The notes beneath the pieces are model-generated. The model saw only the letters and a list, made by a program, of their open reading frames with translations, did not search any database and had not been told where the DNA came from. Of a stretch of 41,776 nucleotides of DNA, positions 8,142 to 16,590 are shown piece after piece. The stretch is from Acidobacteria bacterium SCN 69-37 (GTDB lineage Bacteria > Acidobacteriota > Vicinamibacteria > Vicinamibacterales > SCN-69-37). The stretch spans positions 1 through 41,776 of the forward strand of contig MEDJ01000009.1 in assembly GCA_001724025.1 (NCBI GenBank). Reading direction: 5' to 3'. The translations under genes were made by a program, and so were the position numbers. Position 1 is the stretch's first letter, and the number at the start of each line of letters is the position of its first letter.

Positions 8142-10577
8142 TCAGCTGCGGCGGAGCACCTCTGCCGGTGGGACGCGTGCGGCGCGAAGCGCAGGGCCCA
8201 CTGCCGCCGAAGTAACGGCCACTGTGATCAGCAACAGCGAACCAACGATGGAAAGCGCGTCGAAGTCGCCCGCCCCGCCGAGGTAGCGGGCCAGCAACCG
8301 AGGAACGGGTAAGTAGAGCAAGGCGCCTGCCGTGCCACCGACCGCAACTGATATCCAAGCCGCTCGCAGCACACTCAGCGTGACGGATGCGGGGCCAGCG
8401 CCAAGCGCTAGTCGCACGGCGAACTCGTCGCGTCGGGCTCGCACGAGCTGAGTCACGACCGCGACACTGCCAGCCACGGCCAGGGCCAGGGCGACCGCGG
8501 AGAGAATTACGCCGGTTCTCGCGAGAAGAAGGGGTGTGCTGAGGCCGTCCCTGAGTTCGGCCTCCAGCGGTCGCACCGAGGAGACCGGTACGTCGGTGGA
8601 CACGTCGGACAGCGCCGCTCGAATCGAGTCGGCGGCCTGCGACTCAGCGCCGCCGAAGCGCACGAGGATCTGGCCCGACCGCACGCGCGGCGCTTGTGTG
8701 TGGAAGACCTGGCCGACCGACACGCTTGACCCCGGCCACAGCCCCAGCTCGGCGATGACGGCCACGATGACCGCGTTCGGAGCCGATTCGGTTTGGGCGA
8801 GCCCAAAGCGGATGGGACGGCCTACCGCCCTTTCCGGAGTGCCGAAGAGCTGCTCCGCCAGCGTCTTGCTCACGACGACGGGAAACGGTCCCGCGTCTCG
8901 AGAGTTGCCGTCGGGCAACCGGCCGACGAGCGGTCTGGCGTCGACGACGCGGAAGAAACTGGGGGAGACGGCGAACGCACGAACCAGGCGCAGGTCCTCG
9001 CCGACGTCGTCGGCCGTCTGAATCTGCATTCGCGACGTCCAGTCTGACGCGAGGGCCGGGAAGGATACCGCGACGTCTCCGAAGCCGTGTCCCACGAGGG
9101 AGGATTGAGCGGACTGGAGGTAAGAACGGCTTCGCTCCGGACTCCACCCCGCGTCTTCCGGTCGAACGGAAATCGCCATCACGTTCTTGATGTCGATTGT
9201 CGGGCCGGAGCCAAGTGCGCGATCTACCTCTCTATAGAGGACGAGGGTGGTCCCCGCGATAGGTACCGTCATCGCAATCTGAAGGATCAGCAGTCCCTTG
9301 TGGGTCCACAAGCGCGAGAACTTCCCGTTGGCGTGCCGTCCAATCAGGAGAGTCAAGTCCGTCTGTAAGAGCGAGAACAGTGGCAGCAGGGCGGCCCACC
9401 CGATAGCGAGGCCCGAGATTACGATTGCTGCGCTGACCACGCGGATGTCGACCGCGGCGTGGGACAAATCCGGGAAGTATGCGAACAACCGGAACTCGCC
9501 GAGTGACGAAAGAGCCACTCGCGCACCAACGACTCCGACGATCGCGGCGGTAGCTCCAATTACGAGCGCCTCGGCAACGAAGGGGCCCACCACGCGGTAC
9601 ACCGATGCGCCCAACGCGGAGCGAATGGCGTCGGCTCGTTGACGCGCTCCGACGCGAATCAACATGAGATTCGCGCCGTTGGCGCACGCGAGGACCAGCA
9701 CAAGGGCGGCGGAAAGAGCCAGCGCCCAGGCCAGCGTCGTCGACTGATGGGACACCGTGTTGGCCGGCCACAGTCCCGGCTCCACAAACGGGCGAAATGC
9801 GAGATAGCGAGCGGCGATGCCGGAATCCTGGTAGGCCTGCTGCAGGGCCTGTTCAACAACCCGAGCGTCGGCTCGGGGCGCGAGGCGTCCGACCAGCACC
9901 GACATCGACGGCATGCCACTCGATCTGACGCTCTCAAAGGAAGACAGCGGTGCCCAGAGGTCTTTGTCGCCGATACGGCTCGCACCCCAGCCGCGGAAGT
10001 CACGGAGGACGCCCACGATGGTGAACGAGCGTTGATTGATCCAGAGGCGCCGGCCGACCGCGCTTGGGTGGCCGTCAAAGTCTCGGCGCCAGAGCCGCTC
10101 GCTGATGACCACCACGTCGGCCCCGTGGTCAGCCTCGGCGTCCGCGATGAGCCGCCCGACCGATGGCGTGAGCCCGAGAGTGGCCATGTACTGGCTGGAA
10201 ACGAAGTCGGCTCCCTCGACCGAGGTGGGCCCGCCTTCACCGGAGGAGTACGCGACCTGGTTGTTGCAGCAGGCCCACCCGAGGTGCACGAGTCCCGCTC
10301 GGCGGCCCGCTTCTCGCAGATCGGGAAGCGCAGTAGCGGAACCGAACGCAGAAGCCGCCTGCCCTGGAGGCATGAACCTGATTGTGACCAGCGAGGCCTC
10401 ATCGGTGACTCCGGCCACTGGGCGGAGCAGGAACGTATCGACGATCGCGAACGCCGCGGTCGAAGCCGCAATACCAGTCGCGAGAATGGCAGCGATGGCC
10501 AGACTCGAGATGGGGTGCCGCAGGACGGGACGAACACCCTCGGTAGCCAACTGACGCACGACCGCGAAGAGTCTCAT
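8142..10577 (-). CDS. MacB/FtsX-type ABC permease (acidobacterial orphan permease class)
   Basis: An 811-residue inner-membrane permease. One membrane segment follows the N-terminus (LAIAAILATGIAASTAAFAIVDTFLL, about 30-55). A periplasmic MacB-like domain of about 220 residues comes next, then FtsX helices, e.g. ALALSAALVLVLACANGANLMLIR and the LGASVYRVVGPFVAEA repeat. A second periplasmic domain follows, and a second FtsX unit ends RAARVPPAEVLRRS. This duplicated architecture matches the orphan permeases common in Acidobacteria. It has no ATPase or PadR gene beside it. The ATG at 10577 starts the typical sequence. Repeat copies lie on both sides (R2, R3). Substrate unknown; MacB relatives move peptides, lipoproteins or drugs. 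Confidence 0.88.
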   Translation of the reverse strand: MRLFAVVRQLATEGVRPVLRHPISSLAIAAILATGIAASTAAFAIVDTFLLRPVAGVTDEASLVTIRFMPPGQAASAFGSATALPDLREAGRRAGLVHLGWACCNNQVAYSSGEGGPTSVEGADFVSSQYMATLGLTPSVGRLIADAEADHGADVVVISERLWRRDFDGHPSAVGRRLWINQRSFTIVGVLRDFRGWGASRIGDKDLWAPLSSFESVRSSGMPSMSVLVGRLAPRADARVVEQALQQAYQDSGIAARYLAFRPFVEPGLWPANTVSHQSTTLAWALALSAALVLVLACANGANLMLIRVGARQRADAIRSALGASVYRVVGPFVAEALVIGATAAIVGVVGARVALSSLGEFRLFAYFPDLSHAAVDIRVVSAAIVISGLAIGWAALLPLFSLLQTDLTLLIGRHANGKFSRLWTHKGLLILQIAMTVPIAGTTLVLYREVDRALGSGPTIDIKNVMAISVRPEDAGWSPERSRSYLQSAQSSLVGHGFGDVAVSFPALASDWTSRMQIQTADDVGEDLRLVRAFAVSPSFFRVVDARPLVGRLPDGNSRDAGPFPVVVSKTLAEQLFGTPERAVGRPIRFGLAQTESAPNAVIVAVIAELGLWPGSSVSVGQVFHTQAPRVRSGQILVRFGGAESQAADSIRAALSDVSTDVPVSSVRPLEAELRDGLSTPLLLARTGVILSAVALALAVAGSVAVVTQLVRARRDEFAVRLALGAGPASVTLSVLRAAWISVAVGGTAGALLYLPVPRLLARYLGGAGDFDALSIVGSLLLITVAVTSAAVGPALRAARVPPAEVLRRS

Positions 10578-10680
10578 GTTCCCCGGCTCCACTGACAGAT
10601 GGTTGGGACGAATCGGCAGTCGGTAGTGTACGGCAGTGTGCAGCGACTCGCAGACTACGCTGCTGCCCCGGGACCTTCAA

Positions 10681-10765
10681 CCCCTCCTCGATCTGATTTC
10701 TGATGATGATCGAGCCAATGTTTGCGCGGGCGAAGTCGAGGTGCGCCCACCACCTGCGCCCACCG
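10681..10765 (-). repeat. Interspersed repeat copy R3 (right end only)
   Basis: 85 bp beginning CCCCTCCTCGATCTGATTT and ending with TGCGCCCACC-ACC-TGCGCCCACC minus the final spacer. It is nearly identical to the right end of R4 (12316-12400), including the CCCCTCC lead-in. The left part is absent. It lies 104 bases upstream of the permease start. Confidence 0.75.
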
Positions 10766-10776
10766 GTGGACGCGCC

Positions 10777-10820
10777 GAGCGAGCGCTCGCTCTGGCGGGC
10801 GTTCGAAGCGCTGGCGCTTC
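10777..10820 (-). terminator. Paired palindromes after lipoprotein gene
   Basis: Two strong self-complementary blocks: GAGCGAGCGCTCGCTC at 10777-10792 (perfect 16-bp palindrome) and GAAGCGCTGGCGCTTC at 10805-10820 (7-bp stem). They follow the reverse-strand lipoprotein stop at 10861 by about 40 bases. No T-run is present. Confidence 0.4.
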
Positions 10821-10860
10821 AGGCTTCCGTTGATCCTGAGAACGCCGCGCAGGTCACCTC

Positions 10861-11340
10861 TCAGTCGACACCCAAGCGCCTTCTGACGTCCGCATCGTCG
10901 GTCATTCGGAAGAGCGGCTCAAGGCGCTGGTGCACCACTACATCCAGCATGCCCTCAGCCGTCAGGATCTCAAATCGGGGATACGGTCGAGGCCCGCTGC
11001 CAGGATCCGGCTGGAGTATCAACGACTCTGTACCGCGCTTCTCCGCAACCACTCGTTTGACTAGCTGACCCTGCTTTGTTCTCAGCTCAAGCGTCGCAGT
11101 CCGGGCCTCTGAGAACAGCGGACTGTACGACGTCATCGTCACCTCGAGCTCACTCCGGTCAACACCGGCAGGAGCAGTGAACCAGACAGGCAGTCGTGAG
11201 TCGGACGCGAGTCGAAACTCCGAGACGGCGCAACCGCGGCTGGGATGACAGGACGCCACCAGTAGAACCGCGGCACAAATGTGCCAGCTTCGTCCGAACA
11301 AGCGCCACTTGTTTCCGTTCTCTATTGCTGGCGTTCGCAT
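10861..11340 (-). CDS. Predicted lipoprotein of unknown function
   Basis: A 159-residue protein. Residues 18-31 form a hydrophobic segment ending in the lipobox VASC, preceded by basic residues, so a type II signal peptide is likely and the mature Cys would be lipidated. The mature part contains a strand-rich region (LEVTMTSYSPLFSEARTATLELRTKQGQLV), reminiscent of an Ig-like or beta-sandwich fold, and an acidic/basic C-terminus. No family recognised. The N-terminal stretch before the hydrophobic segment is long for a signal peptide, so a later start is possible, but no better ATG exists. It sits alone between repeat copies R3 and R4. Confidence 0.55.
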   Translation of the reverse strand: MRTPAIENGNKWRLFGRSWHICAAVLLVASCHPSRGCAVSEFRLASDSRLPVWFTAPAGVDRSELEVTMTSYSPLFSEARTATLELRTKQGQLVKRVVAEKRGTESLILQPDPGSGPRPYPRFEILTAEGMLDVVVHQRLEPLFRMTDDADVRRRLGVD

Positions 11341-11931
11341 GAGCCACAGCCCTCCGGACGAATGTCCGCATTAAGAGTGCACACGACCGCGGCACGATTG
11401 CACCTCGTGCACGAACTGCTGAAGGCGATGGTGAGCCATGACGTCCAGTTACACCGGTTGTTCTCATAGCATCGGTCGTGAGTCTAGCAGCCCTGGACGA
11501 TGCACGGAGCACTATTGAATCCCAGGACGCCCATCGGAGGACTGCATATCCAGTCTTGATCATCGGTCCACGCCCTCGCGTTGCCAAGTGCTCCCACGAC
11601 ACGGCGCTACGGGATATTCAGGGCCTGATCGACGGCAAGATCCGGCGGGTGGCCGGAGCACGAACTACTGATTGATCTCGTGATGGGTCTCCTCGGGCCG
11701 TCGGCGCGCGGAGCCCTTTGCCGGCACCTTCAGTGTCGCCTTGAACTCGTCCAGGTCGAATGGGCGAAGCAGTAGTGCATCGCGCGCGTGCGGCCGTGCG
11801 GGTTCCGGTCCAGCTCGGACTGCAGGTGCCATGGAAGCCGCCGAGGGAGGGTCTGGGCGCGGCATTCACGGAAGTGCGAATCTCGGAGCGTGGCCCCCGC
11901 TTCTGGCGCAGGAGCGCGCGGTCGGAAAGAG
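11341..11931. other. 591 bases without a convincing gene
   Basis: Both strands have short open frames only. The best, 11665-11865 reverse (66 residues ending EETHHEINQ), has mixed composition and no recognisable domain, so I do not call it. The sequence probably holds the lipoprotein promoter near 11341-11450 and decayed DNA up to repeat R4. Confidence 0.5.
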
Positions 11932-12400
11932 ATGCGCCTACCGCTGCGCCCACCAACCCGTGGCACGCGGTGAGAGATCCTGAGTTCCAGCGACCTCCGG
12001 AGACGGATCGACACGGTGACAGATGCCGCTGCGGTTCGTTGAAGGGTCGATAGGTAATGTTCAACGCCGATGTGGCGAGCGACACGCCGAACGGGTGCCG
12101 CCAGGCCACCGACAGCCCACAACAACCTCCGCCAGGCGTGTGTCGTCAACGGCCGGCCGACTTTGCCGCAGCGCGGCCGACGGTTCTGTCAGCGGAGGTC
12201 GCGCGAGCGTGCGGGTGGAGGCCGACGTTGACGACACACGCCTGGCGAAGGTCCAGCGACCGTCTGGTCCGTGACTGACGCCGTAGTGGTAACTTCGCCA
12301 CTGCCGCAACTCCATCCCCTCCTCGATCTGATTTCTGAGGATGATTGAGCCAATGTTCATGCGGTTAAAGGCAAGGTGCGCCCACCACCTGCGCCCACCG
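11932..12400 (-). repeat. Interspersed repeat copy R4, expanded to 469 bp
   Basis: The left end (from 11932) carries a TGCGCCTACC/TGCGCCCACC pair and the shared GTGGCACGCGGTGAGA and ACCTCCGGAGACGGATCGAC blocks. The right end (12316-12400) carries CTCGATCTGATTTCTGA and the second TGCGCCCACC pair. These two ends match R1, but about 290 unrelated bases separate them, including the inverted-repeat element at 12125-12252. It is best read as one repeat copy with an insertion. Confidence 0.7.
12125..12252. repeat. 128-bp MITE-like element with 26-bp terminal inverted repeats
   Basis: The arms at 12125-12150 and 12227-12252 are complementary at 25 of 26 positions, including a perfect 21-bp core CGCCAGGCGTGTGTCGTCAAC. 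The 76-base centre is GC-rich and encodes nothing. No clear target duplication is visible at the borders. It lies inside repeat R4. Alternatives are a cruciform-forming regulatory structure or a degenerate IS end pair. Confidence 0.6.
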
Positions 12401-12477
12401 GCGGGCGTAGAACGACCCGGCCTAGGGTGGGGGATGCGGTCCGCCCGTCAGCGCCGCGCAGGCTCTAGACGGCCCCG

Positions 12478-13050
12478 CTACTGAACTGGGGGGGACGTCA
12501 CGTTGTCGGAGCGCAAATAGCGCGGCGCCCCATGCGCGCTGACGAGGCGTGAGAGCACCTCGATCACGCGGCCCGATCGAATGCTGCCCGCCACATCGAT
12601 GGCTAGGCTCTCGCGGGTGAATTCATCGATCACGGTCAGACACTTCAACGTCTGGCCGTTGGCGCAGGCATCGAACACGAAGTCATACGCCCACACGTGA
12701 TTCGGTCCCGTGGCGGGCACCGGACGCGGGCGACCCGTCGCGATCCGCTTGCGCGGGCGCCGCCGCGGCACTTGCAGACCCGCGGCCCGCCAGAGCCGAT
12801 GGGCGCGCTCGACGCTCATCACGTGGCCGCGGCGCTCGAGGTAGATCCGGATGCGCCGGTAGCCGAAGCGCGGGTACTGCCCCGCGAGCGTGCGCATGTC
12901 CGTCAGCGCCGCCGCGTCCCGGGCCACGAGGCGCGACGTGTAGCCCACGCTCGACCGCGCCACCGACAACAGCGCACACGCACGTCGACGAGACTGGCCC
13001 CGCGCTTCCAGAAACGCGACCTGCTCGCGGCGCACCCGTGCGCTCACCAT
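12478..13050 (-). pseudogene. IS3-family transposase OrfB, C-terminally truncated
   Basis: The 190-residue product carries the HTH_21-like region (RRACALLSVARSSVGY) and the start of the rve integrase core: first catalytic Asp in WAYDFVFDA, second Asp in YLRSDN. After SDN the sequence jumps to VTSPPVQ and stops, so the G-P-E-F region with the catalytic Glu is missing. Without the DDE triad it cannot be an active transposase. The start sits in an A7 run (13050-13056) where a -1 ribosomal shift would fuse it to OrfA, giving SRKKMVSAR. That is the normal IS3 arrangement. Confidence 0.9.
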
Positions 13051-13378
13051 TTTTTTCGGGACACCTCTTTCAGCAGCTCGATGTCCAGGTCACGCTCGGC
13101 CAAGAGCTTCTTCAACCGGCCGTTCTCCTGCTCGAGCTGACGCAGCCGCTTCACGTCCGCGGCGTCGAGTGTCCCGAACCGTTTGCGCCAGGCGTAAATC
13201 GTCTGGTCGCTCACGCCGTGCTTCTTCGCCACCTCGCCGATCGGCTTCGCATCCGCCTCTCGGAGAATCTTGACCATCTGCTCTTCGCTGAACCGTGACT
13301 GTCGCATCGCTCCCCCTTGTCCGGCGGGAGCGCCATTCTTTCAGGTTTCAGCTGGTCCTCAGAGCACCGAGCAGGTCA
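12482..13378 (-). mobile_element. IS3-family insertion sequence, internally or terminally rearranged
   Basis: It contains overlapping orfA and orfB and imperfect ends: TGACCTGCTCGG at the 5' end (reverse strand, from 13378) and the complement of TGAACTGGGGGG at the 3' end (12482), matching at 8 of 12 bases and both starting TGA as in IS3 elements. The length is 897 bp against the usual 1.2-1.5 kb, and orfB is cut. The flanking bases (TAC on one side, GGA on the other) give no target duplication. This fits a deletion or recombination between two copies rather than a simple insertion. Confidence 0.7.
13044..13307 (-). CDS. IS3-family transposase OrfA
   Basis: An intact 87-residue DNA-binding subunit. 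It has a helix-turn-helix (FSEEQMVKILREADA, VAKKHGVSDQTIYAWRKRFG, about residues 6-45), followed by a leucine-zipper-like coil VKRLRQLEQENGRLKKLLAERDLDIELLKE (about 52-81). It ends KKW at a TGA that overlaps orfB, with the A7 slippery run immediately before. In IS3 elements OrfA binds the terminal repeats and, when frameshifted, becomes the N-terminus of the full transposase. Here the partner is truncated, so only a binding role could remain. Confidence 0.92.
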   Translation of the reverse strand: MRQSRFSEEQMVKILREADAKPIGEVAKKHGVSDQTIYAWRKRFGTLDAADVKRLRQLEQENGRLKKLLAERDLDIELLKEVSRKKW

Positions 13379-13511
13379 GGACGCGCCGTCTTCCACTCGA
13401 CGCCCTTGATGTTGGCGTACCAGACCGGCGCATGGTCGGGGTTCGAGGCGTACGCGGCCACCTCATCAAGAGGCCGTGGACAACAATCTCGGTCAGAACG
13501 TCAACAGCCAT
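13379..13511 (-). pseudogene. SRPBCC-family gene cut by the insertion sequence
   Basis: It starts ATG at 13511 with a GAGGGGG ribosome-binding site just upstream and reads [13 protein letters not shown]. After a one-base shift it continues [29 protein letters not shown], a typical N-terminus of SRPBCC (polyketide cyclase/START-like) ligand-binding proteins. The insertion sequence begins right after this point, and no remaining part of the gene appears beyond it. The gene is both frameshifted and truncated. Relatives are about 150 residues. The original ligand is unknown. Confidence 0.65.
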
Positions 13512-13621
13512 GGCCCCCCCCTCAGGCGCGTCCCGCTTGAGACACACAGTAGCGTCGGGCCGTCCTCTCTCAGCCCCAGGACCAGGCGGCGGCAGGCGTG
13601 CCCGGCCGCTGCTGCGGGGCG

Positions 13622-14356
13622 TCATGGACGCTCCGCAGCCCCAGACAGCGCACCGACCCACTCGGACGGGCGGCTGTCGTCGACGACCTGGCCGTCGAAC
13701 AAGTGAATCGTCCGTTCGGCGTTTTGAGCGTAACGTTGGTCGTGCGTGACCATACAAATCGTCGCGCCCTCCTGGTGCAGTTCACGCAGCAGGTTCATGA
13801 CGGACTCACCGTTCTTCGAGTCGAGGTTGCCCGTCGGTTCGTCAGCGAGCAGGATTGACGGCGAGCCCGCGACGGCGCGCGCCACCGCGACCCGCTGCTG
13901 CTGGCCGCCCGAGAGCTGACTCGGCAGGTGTTTGGCGCGATGCACCATCTCGACGCGGTTCAGCGCGGCCAGCACACGTTCCTTGCGCTCGCTGGCCGGC
14001 ATGCCGCGATAGGTGAGCGGCAGTTCGACGTTCTCGTACACCGACAGATCCCCAATCAGGTTGAAGCTCTGAAAGATGAACCCGATCTCGCGGTTGCGGA
14101 CGCGGGCGCGTTCGGCCATCGGCAGGTCTTCGACCGCGCGGTTGTTGAGGCGGTACTTGCCGGTCGAGGGGGTGTCGAGCAGTCCGAGAATCGACAGCAG
14201 CGTGGACTTGCCGCAGCCGGAGGGCCCGGAGATCGACACGTATTGCCCTCGTTCGATCGAAAGGGTGACATTGGCCAACGCGTGGGTTTCGACTTCGTCG
14301 GTCTGGAAGACCTTCGAGAGGCTGTCGAGTTCGATGACGGGTGGAAATTCACTCAT
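13622..14356 (-). CDS. ABC transporter ATP-binding protein, MacB/LolD type
   Basis: A 244-residue cytoplasmic ATPase. Walker A is GPSGCGKS (44-51), the Q-loop lies in [12 protein letters not shown], the signature is [14 protein letters not shown], Walker B is [13 protein letters not shown], and the switch His is in MVTHD. The [20 protein letters not shown] region is typical of the MacB/LolD subfamily that powers FtsX-type permeases. It follows the HlyD-like gene by 21 bases, with AGGA 8 bases before the ATG. In such operons the third gene is the permease, but downstream here lie an SRPBCC fragment and an IS. It may serve the orphan permeases at 8.1 or 16.6 kb. Confidence 0.93.
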   Translation of the reverse strand: MSEFPPVIELDSLSKVFQTDEVETHALANVTLSIERGQYVSISGPSGCGKSTLLSILGLLDTPSTGKYRLNNRAVEDLPMAERARVRNREIGFIFQSFNLIGDLSVYENVELPLTYRGMPASERKERVLAALNRVEMVHRAKHLPSQLSGGQQQRVAVARAVAGSPSILLADEPTGNLDSKNGESVMNLLRELHQEGATICMVTHDQRYAQNAERTIHLFDGQVVDDSRPSEWVGALSGAAERP

Positions 14357-14377
14357 GATTGGATCCTGGGCGTTGCG

Positions 14378-15631
14378 CTACTGCACCCGGATGCGGGTGA
14401 ACGCGTCGTACTGGGACATGTCGGATAGGATGACGCGGTCACCTTCGGCGAGACCCTCGACCACTTCGACGAATTGCACCGAACGTCGGCCGATCCGAAC
14501 GGGTGTGCGCTCGGCGTCGCCGCCCGCGGCGACCTTGAACAGACTGATGGTGCTGTTCTCCTGGCCCAGAGCCGGGCTCTCGACAAACAGCACATTGGCC
14601 AGCCGTTCGAGTTCTATCGTCGCGTCGACGTTCAGATCCGGCCGCGCGCCGGCTGGAAGCGCGCCTTCGAGTGAGACGTCGACCCCGACGGTGCCACCCT
14701 GCGACGCGGGATCAATGCGCGATACCCGACCGGGCACCAGGCCGTTGCGTGTATCCACGCTGACCTGTTGACCGATGGCCAGATCCCGCGTTTGCGTTTC
14801 CGCCACGCGCACCTCGGCCTTGAGCCGCTCAGGATTCGAAACACGCACAAGGTTTGTGCCTGCGCCCACCTGCTGTCCGACCTCGACACTGACCACCTGC
14901 ACAAGGCCCTTCATGGTTGACTTGACCTGCAGATCGTCGAGCTGACGGACCAGGCGGTCGTAGTCGGCGCGGCGCTGACTGACAGCGGCTTCCGACGGGG
15001 CGAGTTGCAACGACTCGTTGGCGATTGTGCTCTCAAGTTGCTGGCGGGCGAGTTCCGCGCGGTTGCGTGATTGATCGACCAGCGCCTGTTTCTGCTTGAG
15101 CGTGAAGCTGGCCACGAGCCCCGTCTTGGCGAGGCTCTTGTTGAGGTCGAGGTCGGTCACCGCCAGCGCATGCGCCGACTCGGCATCGAGCACGGCCAGC
15201 CGCAGCGCGAACCGTGTGTTGGTTAACGTGGCCTTCTGATTAGCCAGCTGTGCCACCGCCGTCTGCCAGTCGCGTTCGGCGCTACGCACACTCTCGCGCA
15301 GGTCGGGGTTGCTGAGTTCAAGAATGACGGTTCCGGGCATCACCTCGGCGCCCGGTCGCAAGGCGATCCGTTCCACCCGGCCCGACGACATCGACGTGAT
15401 CCAGCTGATTTCTTCGGGCACGAGGGTGCCGGTGCCGCGGACCTCGCGCACCATCGGGCCGCGCTGCACACCGCGGACCCACAACGCGCTGCCGTCGACG
15501 GTCGGCAGTGCCGGCTCGAGCCGTGACACCACCGCCGTCGTCGCGACGACGACCGCGGCCACGGCCAGGCCGAACATCGCGCGGCGGCGGCGCTTACGCT
15601 TCAGAATCGCAGGGTCTCTCTGGGTATCCAT
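14378..15631 (-). CDS. HlyD/MacA-family membrane fusion protein
   Basis: A 417-residue periplasmic adaptor anchored by one N-terminal helix (AMFGLAVAAVVVATTAVVS, about 18-36). It shows the lipoyl-like half RVERIALRPGAEVMPGTVILEL, then a long coiled-coil hairpin with two helices (about 110-230), the second lipoyl half LVQVVSVEVGQQVGAGTNLVRV, and a beta-barrel domain with VDTRNGLVPGRVSRIDPASQGGTVGV. It is the first gene of a two-gene operon with the ATPase. The ATG at 15631 is chosen; a GTG 12 bases earlier is possible, and neither has a clear ribosome-binding site. Together they would form the adaptor and motor of a tripartite efflux pump whose permease is not adjacent. Confidence 0.9.
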   Translation of the reverse strand: MDTQRDPAILKRKRRRRAMFGLAVAAVVVATTAVVSRLEPALPTVDGSALWVRGVQRGPMVREVRGTGTLVPEEISWITSMSSGRVERIALRPGAEVMPGTVILELSNPDLRESVRSAERDWQTAVAQLANQKATLTNTRFALRLAVLDAESAHALAVTDLDLNKSLAKTGLVASFTLKQKQALVDQSRNRAELARQQLESTIANESLQLAPSEAAVSQRRADYDRLVRQLDDLQVKSTMKGLVQVVSVEVGQQVGAGTNLVRVSNPERLKAEVRVAETQTRDLAIGQQVSVDTRNGLVPGRVSRIDPASQGGTVGVDVSLEGALPAGARPDLNVDATIELERLANVLFVESPALGQENSTISLFKVAAGGDAERTPVRIGRRSVQFVEVVEGLAEGDRVILSDMSQYDAFTRIRVQ

Positions 15632-15729
15632 AACGGGTTGCACTCAATGGCGGCTCGGCCCCGCGTGCGCGATCAGACGCTGCGCCACAGCAGCGCGGGT
15701 CTCGCAGCCAGGGACATACATTCGATAGC

Positions 15730-16107
15730 TCACTGCGGGCGAGGCAGAGGCTTGAAGACCCTGCGCGACTTCCACTGACGAGTCGAGAGGTCCAGTTCCA
15801 GGTTCGGGCCGACGAGCGTGCCAGACGCCACCAACCGGTCATCCGAATCCCACTCGACCCAAAACTGGAGTGATGCGCCATCCCATTTCCCATCGCGGAT
15901 GGGCCCCACGCCGCCGACCGCGTTCCTCAGCGTGCCCGTGACCACGCTACCCGTGACCACAAGTTCCAGTGTTTCCTCGCCGTCGGTCCCGCCCGGTCCC
16001 CGAAATTCCGCGCGCCATCGTCCTGAGATATCGGCGACCGCTCCGGTTGCTGCCCCCGCCAGCCACATGACCATGATCATCCACGTCGCGTTCCTCATTG
16101 CGTTCAT
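15730..16107 (-). CDS. Small secreted protein
   Basis: 125 residues with a signal peptide (NATWMIMVMWLAGAATGAVA, cleavage near residue 25). The mature part reads DISGRWRAEFRGPGGTDGEETLELVVTGS and WKSRRVF, a short beta-rich domain. Small exported proteins of the type 'D-x-x-G-x-W ... L-x-L-x-x-x-G-x-x-x-G' that occur widely in Acidobacteria look like this (recollection of pattern, not a database match). It is divergent from padR, with a 144-base shared upstream region, and lies upstream of the HlyD-ABC operon on the same strand (98-base gap), so it could be the operon leader gene. No enzymatic motif seen. Confidence 0.7.
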   Translation of the reverse strand: MNAMRNATWMIMVMWLAGAATGAVADISGRWRAEFRGPGGTDGEETLELVVTGSVVTGTLRNAVGGVGPIRDGKWDGASLQFWVEWDSDDRLVASGTLVGPNLELDLSTRQWKSRRVFKPLPRPQ

Positions 16108-16251
16108 AGGTCCGTCCTTTCACACGCTTCGACGGGAGGCCGGCGTGAAGGGTTGCCGAGACCCCATGATTATTTAGGGGTGAGACAATTCACGAAAATA
16201 TGGTCATGAAAGACGACAACCCCACAGCCCCCTGAACCGTCAAAGGGAATC
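16108..16251. promoter_or_regulatory. Divergent promoter region, possible PadR operator
   Basis: 144 bases between the divergent secreted-protein gene and padR. It contains an AT-rich imperfect dyad, ATGATTATTT (16165-16174) facing AAAATATGGTCAT (about 16195-16207), in otherwise GC-rich DNA. PadR regulators usually bind such dyads upstream of their own operon. The dyad is imperfect, so this is tentative. Confidence 0.35.
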
Positions 16252-16590
16252 ATGGGCGAGAAGAAGAAGAGCGAGGACCTCCTGCAAGGCACCCTCGACA
16301 TGCTGGTTCTGAAGGTCCTTGCGGGCGGTGTCCTGCACGGCTTTGCGATTGCCGAGCGGATTCACCAGATTTCGGACGAGGTCCTCCGAGTGGAGGAGGG
16401 TGCGCTCTACCCGGCGCTCCACCGACTCGAAGTGCGCACCTGGCTCGCGAGCCACTGGGGTTACTCGGCCAACAACCGCCGCGCGAAGTACTACCGGCTC
16501 ACTCCGCTCGGTCGGCGGCATCTTCAGGCTGAAGCCGAGACGTGGAGCCGTCTGAGCGCCGCCGTATCGCGCGTCATGGAGACCGCGTGA
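16252..16590 (+). CDS. PadR-family transcriptional regulator
   Basis: A 112-residue winged-helix repressor. It starts MGEKKKSEDLLQGTLDMLVLKVL, the conserved PadR opening, followed by the recognition helix region EEGALYPALHRLEV and the wing NNRRAKYYRLTPLGRRHL. The C-terminal helix mediates dimerisation. Its stop codon overlaps the start of the permease (TGATG), so the two genes are co-transcribed and probably translationally coupled. In Acidobacteria a PadR gene directly before a MacB-like orphan permease is a common pairing. The inducer is unknown. Confidence 0.95.
   Translation: MGEKKKSEDLLQGTLDMLVLKVLAGGVLHGFAIAERIHQISDEVLRVEEGALYPALHRLEVRTWLASHWGYSANNRRAKYYRLTPLGRRHLQAEAETWSRLSAAVSRVMETA

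Noticed and set aside
9639..10595. 318-residue forward frame over the first permease
   Set aside because: A shadow of the permease; no start signal or domain.
11665..11865. 66-residue reverse ORF in the gene-poor stretch
   Set aside because: No recognisable domain and no initiation signal; its composition fits chance in GC-rich DNA.
14860..14875. Further TGCGCCCACC match inside the HlyD gene
   Set aside because: A single unit within a coding sequence, without the tandem partner or flanking repeat blocks; chance match.
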